Shown: piece after piece, positions 47,851-60,644 of the stretch
Numbering within the stretch: position 1 is the first letter of the stretch
How the letters are laid out: each line of letters starts with the position of its first letter
Source: Isoetes taiwanensis
Taxonomy: Eukaryota > Streptophyta > Lycopodiopsida > Isoetales > Isoetaceae
Length of the DNA: 64,000 bases
Direction: 5' to 3'
Assembly: GCA_021234155.1 (NCBI GenBank)
Contig: JAJEKV010000017.1
Location: forward strand, 18,920,372-18,984,371
Program-made: the position numbers and the translations under genes
Notes under the pieces: generated by a model
Seen by the model: the letters and a program-made list of their open reading frames with translations, nothing else
What the model was told of the DNA's origin: nothing
The model's database searches: none

Positions 47851-48899
47851 ATTCCAGTCATGTAGCCACTGGCCTTGAGTTGAGAAAACAAGGTACATGA
47901 GGTAATTCTGCAACAAATCCAGCTGCATGAATGTTAGAAAGTTTGCACCATGTGTCATTGCCGTATTTTCTTTATTGACTAATGTCTACTCAGCTAGTTT
48001 CTGCGCCAGATTTGCAATGCAATTCTTGAGTTGGTCTACAATTCATCAGATGAGCATGCATATGGTTCTCCACTATCATATTCTCTCTGAGCTGGGTGAA
48101 TGTATTGTGTACCACAAAAGGTTTGGTTACTGAAACTAATGAGGCATTGTTAGAGCTTTGGTCAGTATCCTATGATTCTTCTTTGTGTGTTGCCTTATGT
48201 CCCTGAGCATATCCCCTCTTCCTTCTGATCTCATCTTTTTCATTCTTCTTTGCTTCCTTACATCCCAAGCATCCAACACATTATCTTGATGTGAGCCAGG
48301 TATACTATCTGTAGAAAAGTTTTTTACTAAATCTTTTTCACGTCTACTAATTACTAATATTTTTTATAAGTTTTGAAGTATTGATTATAATATGAATTGT
48401 GTATGCTAATGGAATTAATCTGCACGTTCTTGTCGTGCTAGCAAGTCTTAGTGCTATTGATGGTTGATAATTAGTGGTTGAGGAACCTTTTTTCATCTAG
48501 TATGGACAACTCTAAAAGCTTTTGAATTGGTGCAAAAACTTCATACCCATCCCTGATTCAATCAAATTAACATTTTATTCTGTAAATCTAGCTTTCTCCT
48601 GGCAGTTACAATTACAGATTGATTCTTCCATGCCCTCTTGCAATTCCAATTCCGTATGTTGACCTTCAGAGTTTTATTAACACAGCTTTGCCTCAGATGA
48701 ATTCATGATAAAGCTTTATAGAATAATAACTTTTGGAGTCCTCACCAATCACAGATAGCCTTATAAATCTCTAATCCTGCCAACATATGCAATCGCATAG
48801 AATCCCATCAATTGAAACCAAACCCCACCTGAAAAAAGAAGATTTGATGCAGTCTCTTCAAGCTCTGGCCTCCGCAGCACCACAAAGCTCCAAAACCCT
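47851..48899. other. No supported gene
   Basis: Possibly includes decayed linker sequence of the copia element to about 48300. The rest is unrecognised AT-rich DNA. Confidence 0.35.
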
Positions 48900-49262
48900 C
48901 TCTTGCAACAATTGGTCGTGTTCCCAAAAGCCCTCATGCTATATGAACTCATGCTGCATGCATGCCACAAGTACGTATACAACTCATGTATACGGGACCA
49001 TTAGGTGGCCAGGTCTGTTACATAAAACACCCAATAGCCTGCAAAAATGTCTGCTTAAGTAACCTCGATTAGTTCCCGAGATATTGGATGCCGAGACCGC
49101 CCAGAATCGCACTTTGAACTGTTGGGTGTCAAAACCCACAGACGCAATGTAAAGTGGTTGGGGGCAGGGCCCAACAAAGCAATGTAGTGTGGTCACATGT
49201 CCAGTTGGATGCTGCCTAGTGGTGTGACGTTAAAATACTATCTATCTATCTATCTATCTATT
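48900..49262 (+). mobile_element. LINE 3' tail with (ATCT)n end
   Basis: Ends GACGTTAAAATAC followed by six ATCT units (49238-49262), the same GACGTTAAAATA signature as the (TTCC)n-tailed LINE copies at 14.7 and 59.9 kb. No coding part recognised, and the start is approximate. Confidence 0.45.
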
Positions 49263-49429
49263 ATTCCTTCCTTCCTTTTATCATAATAAACGCTAATTTA
49301 ATTCCCTTTCTAATGCCCACTCTAACTTCATCAAATAATTGCAACAAATATAGAATGTAGAGGACCGAAAAGTAGCAGTGTTGCTTTTCCTTCATATAAC
49401 AATAATTTCCATGCTTTTTAAAATCCATG

Positions 49430-49712
49430 CGAAAAGCTCTTATGTATACAGGAATGTCAATAATTGACATTCCTGAGATGGAAACAGGGCGACCGAATGT
49501 CAAGTAAATTAACATTACTGTAACGTGGAAACAATCTAGTTGCAATTCTGCGGGCCAAGAATGCAGGTAAAACTCCAAGAATGCAAGATAAATGCATGCA
49601 GGGTAAAAGCCAAGAATGTCCCGTAAAAGATGTTGTTCATCGCTGTAAAATTTATGTGCTACATTCCTGGAGATGAAACATGCCACATGTCATGATATGA
49701 TTGGCTTTGTGG
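49430..49712. repeat. AGAATG-rich non-coding segment
   Basis: Contains the palindrome CAGGAATGTCAA-TAA-TTGACATTCCTG (49449-49475), several AAGAATGC/AAGAATGT words and CACATGTCA-GATTGGC at the right. The same word set marks the ends of the Crypton-like element (10.8 and 14.1 kb) and the 221-bp MITE at 10.5 kb, so it may be a related non-coding copy. Confidence 0.4.
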
Positions 49713-49734
49713 GCAGGATTGCAACTAGATTGCT

Positions 49735-52520
49735 TTTATGTTTTATTTTTATCGTCCACGAGAGACCAATTGACCCAAACAAAAAGAGAGCAGCAAGCGT
49801 ATTACTGTCAGGATTAAAAAACCCCGCCCCGAAGGGTTTTCGAGGGAATAACCTTAGCAGTAATAAGGATGCTGGCATGCTGTACAATTGTATAGGACAG
49901 TTCAATGCTGTCTCGGAGGACACAACTGAGTCCGTGCATCCATAACCTCCTGGAGGTATGACCCCAACAAACCCACTGACGCCGTATTCAATAACTCATG
50001 CAACGGCTGGCCAGGTACTAGTAATCGAACATACCGCTCTCGAATATGGGCAAACGCTGGGAAGATCTGGAGGGCATGACATTCATCCTCAATGGCGCCC
50101 TGGTGACAACACTGTCAGAGCCTTTCCTCCCGTGCTTCCCGAGCCCAACGTCCTGTCTCAATGCGGAGACGATGTGCACCCGTGCGAATGGAAGCTATAA
50201 GTCCGCGCTTCTTCATGGGCAAATGGGTGTACAAGTACTGGTGTGGGCCTCTCGTGAGCCTAGGATTGACTTGCTGCTGATAGTGTGCCAGCTTAACGTG
50301 CGTCAGAGCCTCTGCATCTCAGAGCTTGCGAAGGAAAGTAGCATCTAGGTACAGCTTAAGTGCCTTGTGGCCTTTCTTTGTCCGTACCTGTACATATCTG
50401 TTTGCCTGTACCCCCCAATGTGAGAACCACTGAGCTTGCTTGTCCTTCCAGCAGGTTTTCAGGCGTTGGGGACTCATCGCCATGGCCAAAGCAAGGTTGG
50501 GCAAACATGTATCGCCCATGGTGACTACCTTATGGAAGTAAATGATATGGCGTTCCAATGCAGCCCGTTGAAGGGGTAGAAAACCTGTTATCCTAGAGTA
50601 GGATCTGGTATGGAACTGTGGACTTTACCCTAAGGGCTCGTGCCAAGAAGGCTTTCTGCACCTACTCGAGGTCATTCCTGGTGTTGAGGGCCCCAGGGAT
50701 CTGCCTTCTTTATAAGGGATATGCCATCTGCGTGCATAGGGTAGCCGAAAAACCCCTAGTATACGTGTTTCTGATAGGCAAATTTGACCCCTTTCCATAT
50801 GGTTTTACAACTAGAAGAACATCCCAAAATCCCTATGACCCCTAGTATACATATGAAAAAGGGTAAAAAATTGCCCCCTCCCATTGATGCACGTGGTTTT
50901 GACAGGTCCCACAAGGTGACGCCCCCTTGGTTGAGGGATATCACCGGACCCCATACTTCTGCCCCATACAAGAGGACCGGCTTGACCAAGGCCCTAAACA
51001 AGTGTGACTGGTGGCCCCAGGCATATAACTCTGCCTTGTGGCTGTTGTTCTGCATGCATATAGTGCTTTCCAACCCGCCGTGACCCGCAACCTGATGGCA
51101 GCATCCCAGTGGGTGCTAGCAGAGAACTCGATCCCCAAGTACTTGTAGGTCAGAGCCACCTCTACATCTTGTCCCTGGTAAATGAATGAGGGAAGCCTTG
51201 GCTGACGGGATGATGAGACCAGCAGCACCCTAGTTTTGGCCAAGTTAACTCGCATGCCAGTGAATCGGCAAAAAGTGTCAAGAGCATCCAGGTGACGCTG
51301 CATATCCTCTGGAGTATAGGCCAGGAGGTTGATATCGTCAGCATATATGAGTTGCCGGATTGTGTGATGCATGAGATGGGCGCTCGCACCTCCATGCTCA
51401 GAGAGCCAATCTAACAGCTGGTCAATGTATAGGCCAAAGAGTGTGGGGGAGAGGGGGCAACCCTGACGCACTCCAATACTACTGATTACCGGTTGTCCTG
51501 ACGATGCGATACGGCCTGAGCATGCCTCGTATAGCCTATATAATGCATTCTGCAAGTCAAGAGGGGTCCCCAGTTGCCGTAGTCTGTCCCATAACTTGTC
51601 CCGGGGCACTGTGTCAAAAGCTTTTGCGAAATCCACGAAACAACAGTACAGGTTTTGTTGGTGATTCCTGCTATCCTCAATCAGTGTGCGCAGAGTGAAA
51701 GTATGATCAACGGTGGAATGCCTGGGCCGAAAGCCTGCTTGTGTGAGAGCTCACACATCTGCCTCCTCTGCCCATATTGTCAGCCGCTGCTCAAGGATGC
51801 CAACCAACAATTTTGCAAAGAGAGAGCTGACCATAATAGTACGATAGTTGGCTGGGCATTGAGGGTCCCCTGCCTTGTATATGGGCCCACTGCAGAGAGA
51901 AGCCTTCTTGCAATGCTTTATTGAATAATGCAGTGAGGACAGGCACCAGTGGAGGCCCATCCCATTTCAGAAGTTCCGCCTGCATGCAATCTGCTGCCTT
52001 CCCATTAGCTTACCGTTATAGGCCCATGATGACATCCCCCTCTGTGATGACCAGAGCCATGCCTATCTGTGGGAGAACTGGTGCCCGGCCCCCGAGCGGG
52101 TCGTAGAGCTGTTGCAAGTACTGTACCCACTGCTCCAAGGTGATGCTGGTGTTCTGCGAGGTATCTGGCTTTCTTGTTCTTGAGGAAGGAGCGATATTGT
52201 GTGATGGCCTGTGGGGGGAGGCGGGATCAGTGACTTGCCGGAGTTCGCGTTTGAGCTCCCGACACTCATCGTCGAATAATCTGTTGTGGGGGAAGGTGGC
52301 AGCACCCGAGGTTCTCCGTGAGCTGCCTCTCCCAAAGCATCTCTCAGCAGCTGTCAGAAGCAAGTGAGTCAGCTGAACAGATTGCTGTTGAAGTGAGTGT
52401 TTGTTCCAATGGAAAAATGGGTAACCAGGTGCAAATCATTCCTCAACCAGCAGGTAATCCACCACACAGAGCGGTTCACATGCAACAGTGGTAGGAAAGG
52501 GGCTCTGTTATACCCTTTGC
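49735..52520 (-). mobile_element. LINE with reverse transcriptase, 5'-truncated
   Basis: On the minus strand: an endonuclease-RT linker with FDDECRELKRELRQ (near 52260), VQYLQQLYDPLG, the RT core (separate entry), ALVKPVLLYGAEVWG (near 50970), HRLRIETGRW and IEDECHALQIFPAFAHIRER (near 50060-50190), then a 3' UTR ending with CTCTCGTGGACGATAAAAAT at about 49735. This 3' end resembles GGCCTCCGTGGACGTTAAAA in the TTCC-tailed copies, so they belong to the same clade. The endonuclease is missing, and at least four frameshifts or stops are present. Confidence 0.8.
50941..51636 (-). pseudogene. LINE reverse transcriptase core
   Basis: A 231-codon open stretch: MDFAKAFDTVPRDKLWDRL (RT motif A), SSIGVRQGCPLSPTLFGLYI (motif B), LIYADDINLLA with the catalytic YADD (motif C), FCRFTGMRVNLAKTR (motif D), and YKYLGIEFSAS (motif E). 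The upstream frame (TIMVSSLFAKL, near 51770-51850) and the downstream frame (AEVWG) are displaced, so the enzyme is not whole. The RT core itself is intact and is the best-preserved coding segment of this element. Confidence 0.85.
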
Positions 52521-53278
52521 AAATTGGTGATGGTCGGCGATGGTGGGCGTAAAAAAGCGTAGCATTTTACATGACGGTGAAGGTTGCGATGGTGCATGTG
52601 AATCCAGCCTTAGGAGGCTTACCTTAACTAAGTTACGATATTTGATGCAATTCTAGCCTATCCACATAACGTGTGTAGCAGCTTAATTTTATTTGTGACG
52701 TTTGATGATGTTAGATGATAGTGTTTCCAAATCTACGGTTAACAAAATACAAGATTTAACTGAAATTCCTAGCATTCTTCTTTTAAATCTGTTATGTCCA
52801 ATTGTGTTGGAGGCAAAGGAGGCAGACTCAAATGGTTTATTACTTTTAATAGGACATCCACGGTTGTTGAAGGCAAATGAGGAGGACTCAGGTAGTCTAT
52901 TTAGGTTTTGTTAGAGATCCATGGTTGTGGAAATTTTGATAAAGAAAAGGAACTCTGACGCTCTATTTGAAAGCCCAACAATTAGGAGCTCAGGCCTCTC
53001 GACCTCAACAGTAAGCGATACAAGTTTTGCATTTGGTTTTCTTGTCTGTAAGTGATTTCTGTTGGGTCGTGTATGGATGTACCTCGCAGGACGAGATTAC
53101 AACTTCATACAAAAGAATTAAGAGGTATATTTGTATTATTTGCTTTTTTCTTTCAATGCCACATTCCAAAGAAGCAGCATGATACCATAAGATGAAAAGA
53201 ATATGACGTCAATTGATTTATTCTTATGCTCAGTTTTGGATAACATTAATCATTACTCATACACTTTTAATAACATTC
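52521..53278. other. No supported gene
   Basis: Short frames only. A GGAGGCAAAGGAGGCAGACTC / GAAGGCAAATGAGGAGGACTC pair near 52810 and 52870 is a local duplication. Confidence 0.4.
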
Positions 53279-53582
53279 CCAACCCCTTTCGGTGCATATT
53301 TATATGAGGAGTGACTTCATGCATCCAGAGCTATTAGATGGGCATATTCAAGAGTTATACTTGATTGCGAGCCGTAGATAGCAGAGAGGCATGGCCCCAT
53401 AAGTTGGGGTATACAATATAAGAAGATTAACCATATATTGTAAGGTTTGAGGTAAATGTATGCAATGGTATTAATTCAATACATGTATTGTAAAGTTTAC
53501 AGGGAGAGAAGGAGAAGCTCCCATTGCCCTAGGTCACCCTTTCTATGAATATGTTGTCCCAAAAAAATCTGGGCCCTTGGGA
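53279..53582. mobile_element. Diverged relative of the 7.1-kb MITE core
   Basis: Shares with the centre of the 7105-7703 element, in the same order: CCCTTT-GGTGCATATT, GATGGGCATATT, ATATTGTAAGGTTTGAG/ATACTATAAGGTTTAAG, AATGGT-TTAAT, ACATGTATTGTAAA, and TGAATATG-CCCAAAA. The long outer arms are missing, so it is a truncated or arm-less copy. Confidence 0.5.
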
Positions 53583-53715
53583 AAGGGAAATACAAATTAG
53601 AAAATACAACAAGATATGATAGGCAAGCAAACCAGAATTTATAAGAGATATACAAGTCCCTTGTTATTTAAGGTCTGTGTAAAATGAATTGTTTACTGGA
53701 CGAACAAATTTTTCT

Positions 53716-56700
53716 TAGACTTATTTTTGTTGGGATTCTCCAGGAAAACAGATTAAACACAGTAGTTAACATATCATTCTACAATCGAATGGTATGATAC
53801 ATGACTCATTAGAAATCCAATGCCAAATTTAGCAACCCAAGTACTGAATTCAAAGTCAAAAGAATATTTATTATTATTAGAACCTTACTCTGCAAATAAG
53901 ATTGAGGTTACTCTGAGATTAAGATAATCACAAATTTCTTATTATCCAGAACGTAATCTCATGTTGTTCAACACGACTTTTATTTGTTACGTTATTTTCA
54001 TTTCCTTGAGTACTATGTTTCTTATTAAAATTGTTGAAAGCTCATTTTATAGTCTAATTGTTAGATCTGGGATACATCAACATGCAAGATGTTTATTCTT
54101 GTGCTCTATATCTGTATCGATATATGAAGAAGTCCTTATAGATACATTTCTTGATATTGAGCCATACATTGGAAATATATCTTGATTATTATGAATTGAG
54201 GCACATGCAAGTTTCTATCGATGGAGATACATGAGAATACAATATCCTATTTTGAATTCCAATACTAGTTTGAAGAAGGTGTTTCAGGAAGTGTTGGTGC
54301 TTACAAATTTCGCATGTTGTATTCTGGATTGAAAATTTTCTAGGGCAGTTGGGTGTTGACATCTACATATTTTTCACAATTGATGAGTATCGCATATATT
54401 GTTGGCATATTTTTAAGCCTCATGTGTTTATGACTGTTGCTTTGAATGGTCAATGAGAAATTGGACTTTGTTTATAGTGCTTTCTTGAGCATAGTATTTC
54501 GAAGGAAGATCGAAGGACTATCAGGGGGGGATGAAGTTTGGGGAGTATAAATTTGAATGTATGTACAATGTAAAGTGTAGGTTTTTCAAGTTCATATGAG
54601 TTTTCTAAATCTATCAACATAAATATTCTCAAAGCGTTCTACATATTCCTTAAGATCTCATAAAGAATGTTATATACCTATGTGGTTATGTTAGTCATAT
54701 GATGCAAAAAGGATGAATCTCGACGAATTGCCTTAAGACGATGTAGAAGGAGATCATAATTTAGGGATCATGGAGTTTCTATACAACTTTTCATGATCAA
54801 GAGATCGTTCCAAAATAGATTAAAAGAAGTTATGGGCAATCTATAAGAACCTTTCTCTTAGAAGGAAGGAAGGAAGGAAGAGGGTTCTCATTTTGCCATG
54901 AACAGTTCTCTTTTCCGACTTCTTTGTATTTGGTGGAGTAAGTTACTAAAGAGGAATATTCTTGGGGCAAACATTTGCCTAGTAATAATGGATGTGTGTC
55001 AATCTAAAAAATATGGACAATTGGAACCTATGCTAGTGTCTTATGTTCTCATGTCTATAGCATAGAAACACATTCTTTATAACAACCATGGAATTTGCAT
55101 TATAGACTTATTTTTGTTGGGATTCTCCAGGAAAACAGATTAAACACAGTAGTTAACATATCATTCTACAATCGAATGGTATGATACATGACTCATTAGA
55201 AATCCAATGCCAAATTTAGCAACCCAAGTACTGAATTCAAAGTCAAAAGAATATTTATTATTATTAGAACCTTACTCTGCAAATAAGATTGAGGTTACTC
55301 TGAGATTAAGATAATCACAAATTTCTTATTATCCAGAACGTAATCTCATGTTGTTCAACACGACTTTTATTTGTTACGTTATTTTCATTTCCTTGAGTAC
55401 TATGTTTCTTATTAAAATTGTTGAAAGCTCATTTTATAGTCTAATTGTTAGATCTGGGATACATCAACATGCAAGATGTTTATTCTTGTGCTCTATATCT
55501 GTATCGATATATGAAGAAGTCCTTATAGATACATTTCTTGATATTGAGCCATACATTGGAAATATATCTTGATTATTATGAATTGAGGCACATGCAAGTT
55601 TCTATCGATGGAGATACATGAGAATACAATATCCTATTTTGAATTCCAATACTAGTTTGAAGAAGGGGTGTTTCAGGAAGTGTTGGTGCTTACAAATTTC
55701 GCATGTTGTATTCTGGATTGAAAATTTTCTAGGGCAGTTGGGTGTTGACATCTACATATTTTTCACAATTGATGAGTATCGCATATATTGTTGGCATATT
55801 TTAAGCCTCATGTGTTTATGACTGTTGCTTTGAATGGTCAATGAGAAATTGGACTTTGTTTATAGTGCTTTCTTGAGCATAGTATTTCGAAGGAAGATCG
55901 AAGGACTATGCAGGGGCTGTATGAAGCTGGGGAGTATAAATTTGAATGTATGTACAATGTAAAGTGTAGGTTTTTCAAGTTCATATGAGTTTTCTAAATC
56001 TATCAACATAAATATTCTCAAAGCGTTCTACATATTCCTTAAGATCTCATAAAGAATGTTATATACCTATGTGGTTATGTTAGTCATATGATGCAAAAAG
56101 GATGAATCTCGACGAATTGCCTTAAGACGATGTAGAAGGAGATCATAATTTAGGGATCATGGAGTTTCTATACAACTTTTCATGATCAAGAGATCGTTCC
56201 AAAATAGATTAAAAGAAGTTATGGGCAATCTATAAGAACCTTTCTCTTAGAAGGAAGGAAGGAAGGAAGGAAGAGGGTTCTCATTTTGCCATGAACAGTT
56301 CTCTTTTCCGACTTCTTTGTATTTGGTGGAGTAAGTTACTAAAGAGGAATATTCTTGGGGCAAACATTTGCCTAGTAATAATGGATGTGTGTCAATCTAA
56401 AAAATATGGACAATTGGAACCTATGCTAGTGTCTTATGTTCTCATGTCTATAGCATAGAAACACATTCTTTATAACAACCATGGAATTTGCATTATAGAC
56501 TTATTTTTGTTGGGATTCTCCAGGAAAACAGATTAAACACAGTAGTTAACACATATCATTCTACAATCGAATGGTGTGATACATGACTCATTAGAAATCC
56601 AATGCCAAATTTAGCAACCCAAGTACTGAATTCAAAGTCAAAAGAATATTTATTATTATTAGAACCTTACTCTGCAAATAAGATTGAGGTTACTCTGAGA

Positions 56701-59277
56701 TTAAGATAATCACAAATTTCTTATTATCCAGAACGTAATCTCATGTTGTTCAACACGACTTTTATTTGTTACGTTATTTTCATTTCCTTGAGTACTATGT
56801 TTCTTATTAAAATTGTTGAAAGCTCATTTTATAGTCTAATTGTTAGATCTGGGATACATCAACATGCAAGATGTTTATTCTTGTGCTCTATATCTGTATC
56901 GATATATGAAGAAGTCCTTATAGATACATTTCTTGATATTGAGCCATACATTGGAAATATATCTTGATTATTATGAATTGAGGCACATGCAAGTTTCTAT
57001 CGATGGAGATACATGAGAATACAATATCCTATTTTGAATTCCAATACTAGTTTGAAGAAGGGGTGTTTCAGGAAGTGTTGGTGCTTACAAATTTCGCATG
57101 TTGTATTCTGGATTGAAAATTTTCTAGGGCAGTTGGGTGTTGACATCTACATATTTTTCACAATTGATGAGTATCGCATATATTGTTGGCATATTTTTAA
57201 GCCTCATGTGTTTATGACTGTTGCTTTGAATGGTCAATGAGAAATTGGACTTTGTTTATAGTGCTTTCTTGAGCATAGTATTTCGAAGGAAGATCGAAGG
57301 ACTATGCAGGGGCTGTATGAAGCTGGGGAGTATAAATTTGAATGTATGTACAATGTAAAGTGTAGGTTTTTCAAGTTCATATGAGTTTTCTAAATCTATC
57401 AACATAAATATTCTCAAAGCGTTCTACATATTCCTTAAGATCTCATAAAGAATGTTATATACCTATGTGGTTATGTTAGTCATATGATGCAAAAAGGATG
57501 AATCTCGACGAATTGCCTTAAGACGATGTAGAAGGAGATCATAATTTAGGGATCATGGAGTTTCTATACAACTTTTCATGATCAAGAGATCGTTCCAAAA
57601 TAGATTAAAAGAAGTTATGGGCAATCTATAAGAACCTTTCTCTTAGAAGGAAGGAAGGAAGGAAGGAAGAGGGTTCTCATTTTGCCATGAACAGTTCTCT
57701 TTTCCGACTTCTTTGTATTTGGTGGAGTAAGTTACTAAAGAGGAATATTCTTGGGGCAAACATTTGCCTAGTAATAATGGATGTGTGTCAATCTAAAAAA
57801 TATGGACAATTGGAACCTATGCTAGTGTCTTATGTTCTCATGTCTATAGCATAGAAACACATTCTTTATAACAACCATGGAATTTGCATTATAGACTTAT
57901 TTTTGTTGGGATTCTCCAGGAAAACAGATTAAACACAGTAGTTAACATATCATTCTACAATCGAATGGTATGATACATGACTCATTAGAAATCCAATGCC
58001 AAATTTAGCAACCCAAGTACTGAATTCAAAGTCAAAAGAATATTTATTATTATTAGAACCTTACTCTGCAAATAAGATTGAGGTTACTCTGAGATTAAGA
58101 TAATCACAAATTTCTTATTATCCAGAACGTAATCTCATGTTGTTCAACACGACTTTTATTTGTTACGTTATTTTCATTTCCTTGAGTACTATGTTTCTTA
58201 TTAAAATTGTTGAAAGCTCATTTTATAGTCTAATTGTTAGATCTGGGATACATCAACATGCAAGATGTTTATTCTTGTGCTCTATATCTGTATCGATATA
58301 TGAAGAAGTCCTTATAGATACATTTCTTGATATTGAGCCATACATTGGAAATATATCTTGATTATTATGAATTGAGGCACATGCAAGTTTCTATCGATGG
58401 AGATACATGAGAATACAATATCCTATTTTGAATTCCAATACTAGTTTGAAGAAGGGGTGTTTCAGGAAGTGTTGGTGCTTACAAATTTCGCATGTTGTAT
58501 TCTGGATTGAAAATTTTCTAGGGCAGTTGGGTGTTGACATCTACATATTTTTCACAATTGATGAGTATCGCATATATTGTTGGCATATTTTTAAGCCTCA
58601 TGTGTTTATGACTTGTTTTTGAATGGTCAATGAGAAATTGGACTTTGTTTATAGTGCTTTCTTGAGCATAGTATTTCAAGGAAGATCGAAGGACTATGCA
58701 AAATGTATGAAGTTGGGGAGTATAAATTTGAATGTATGTACAATGTAAAGTGTAGGTTTTTCAAGTTCATATGAGTTTTCTAAATCTATCAACATAAATA
58801 TTCTCAAAGCGTTCTACATATTCCTTAAGATCTCATAAAGAATGTTATATACCTATGTGGTTATGTTAGTCATATGATGCAAAAAGGATGAATCTCGACG
58901 AATTGCCTTAAGACGATGTAGAAGGAGATCATAATTTAGGGATCATGGAGTTTCTATACAACTTTTCATGATCAAGAGATCGTTCCAAAATAGATTAAAA
59001 GAAGTTATGGGCAATCTATAAGAACCTTTCTCTTAGAAGGAAGGAAGGAAGGAAGAGGGTTCTCATTTTGCCATGAACAGTTCTCTTTTCCGACTTCTTT
59101 GTATTTGGTGGAGTAAGTTACTAAAGAGGAATATTCTTGGGGCAAACATTTGCCTAGTAATAATGGATGTGTGTCAATCTAAAAAATATGGACAATTGGA
59201 ACCTATGCTAGTGTCTTATGTTCTCATGTCTATAGCATAGAAACACATTCTTTATAACAACCATGGAATTTGCATTA
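53716..59277 (+). repeat. Four near-identical 1.39-kb tandem units
   Basis: Units start at TAGACTTATTTTTGTTGGG: 53716, 55103, 56496 and 57892, giving periods of 1387, 1393 and 1396 bp; the last ends near 59277. Differences are few: GAAGGTG versus GAAGGGGTG, GAAGG run length, and a short variable patch (54518-54540 in unit 1). Each unit has the same 74-codon frame (MLFNTTFICYVIFISLS...) with two hydrophobic stretches, a second broken frame, and a GGAA microsatellite. No protein family was recognised. Identity of the frames follows from recent duplication and is not evidence of selection. Confidence 0.9.
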
Positions 59278-59459
59278 TTGACGGTTTTCTTAAAGTATCC
59301 ATAAGGATTCCCATAAAATATTGGTAAATACATTGAGAGTCCCTGGTATGAGATGCGCCTAATAGATACATAAGTAATATAATAGAACATATGTAACCTT
59401 CATTTGCAGATATTACTGTTGAAATTTTAGCAACTTATATAATAGAATGTAAATAAACT
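59278..59459. other. Spacer between tandem array and LINE tail
   Basis: AT-rich, under 200 bp, nothing recognised. Confidence 0.5.
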
Positions 59460-59947
59460 GGAATTCTTGCCTCCCTTCATCTCAGAATTGAAACAGGTCG
59501 TTGGACTACAGATGGAGGGCAGAGAATCCCCCGTCATGAGAGAATATGCCAGTGTTGCCACATGCGGACAGTAGAGGATGAGCACCATGCTCTGCAAGAG
59601 TGTCCGGCATATACGCATATCCGAGCAACACATGCTGATCTTAGATGCTCGAGGCACCACCCAGATCAATCAATTCTTTGCATCGCCAATGGTTGCACGT
59701 CTCGCATCCTACATTTTGCAAGTCTCTACCGTTAGAGAATCCCTTACAGGACAAGGGATCTGAGAGCCTACTACCAGGGTTTTTCCTCCCATGTGGGGGT
59801 TTTTTCATCCCAGTAGTAGGGGCACATTGTATAGTAGCATTTGTCTTTTTGGTGTGGTTTTATCTGCTTTGTGTACTGCGTACCGTCTCATAGGTCAAGT
59901 TTGGCCTCCGCGGACGTTAAAATATACTTCCTTCCTTCCTTCCTTCT
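59460..59947 (+). mobile_element. 5'-truncated LINE 3' end with (TTCC)n tail
   Basis: Encodes HLRIETGRW, RHERICQCCHMRTVEDEHHA and LQECPAYTHIRATHADLRC (a C-x2-C...H...C zinc-binding C-terminus), then the GGGTTTTTCCTCCCATGTGG UTR, GCGGACGTTAAAATATA and four TTCC units. Same family as 14325-14711 and related to 49735-52520. Confidence 0.8.
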
Positions 59948-60460
59948 ATTGATTGCTTTTTCCGTATACATGACCTCATAGCAACATAAATTAGAGGGGG
60001 ATTCCTTATGGCTTATAACGTTGGCAATACCATTACAAAGCAAAATATAAGAGTATTTGACATAGTAGCCTTTGGCATGTAATCTCCATATTGTACGAAT
60101 AGTTGTTGAATACACTTGGCATGTTCAGCCTGTACACGCGTGGCAGTGAAGGGCAATGACAAGTGAAGGTCTGGATGTGCAGATCGAACAAAAGAAAAAG
60201 GGAATGACGAAACAGGGAAGAGGGTGAGCGAAGGTGAAACCAACGGAGTGGAGGCCAAATAGGCGAAAAGAAGTGCCGAAGCTGTAGGAGAGGGTGTAGA
60301 CACTCTGAGGGCGCCGGATTGGAGGAGTGAAGCTGAGAACAAGCAGTAGTGGGCAACGAAGCCAAGGAGCAGAGCCGGTCAAGAATCCAAGGTCAAGCTT
60401 GGGCTGTCGGGAGCAAAAAGGTACTGTGGCTAAGCATCTATTTGATTTCTAAATCGATCA
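59948..60460 (+). other. Contains the 5' LTR of the following copia element
   Basis: The right end (60460) must be an LTR end, since CGATCA is followed one base later by the primer-binding site. AGCTTGGGCTGTCGGG at about 60393 matches the presumed LTR at 6.4 kb. The LTR start cannot be placed because the partner LTR lies beyond the window. Minus-strand Pro/Ser/Leu-rich frames here are shadows. Confidence 0.4.
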
Positions 60461-60461
60461 G

Positions 60462-60473
60462 TGGTATCAGAGC
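60462..60473 (+). other. tRNA-iMet primer-binding site
   Basis: TGGTATCAGAGC on the plus strand, opening the internal region of the copia element. Confidence 0.8.
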
Positions 60474-60644
60474 TAGGCTTTGATCGGGTAGGAGATGCTG
60501 GGGTATTCAAATTAGATTGCTTGTGTATTTGCGAAAACAAATTGGAGAAGTGATTCAACACCGGGCGGCCGGATAATAGAGGCCTGAGTCTTTGTTGAGG
60601 TGACGTTGTCTGTACTAAGTCCAGGTGTTGATTCGGATTAAGAG

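Noticed and set aside
53961-58361. Four identical 74-codon ORFs as a gene family
   Set aside because: Identity follows from the whole-unit tandem duplication, including non-coding parts; no homology or start context.
60013-60382. Overlapping minus-strand frames of 85-110 codons
   Set aside because: Three frames are open at once over a purine-rich LTR region, typical of composition bias, not coding.
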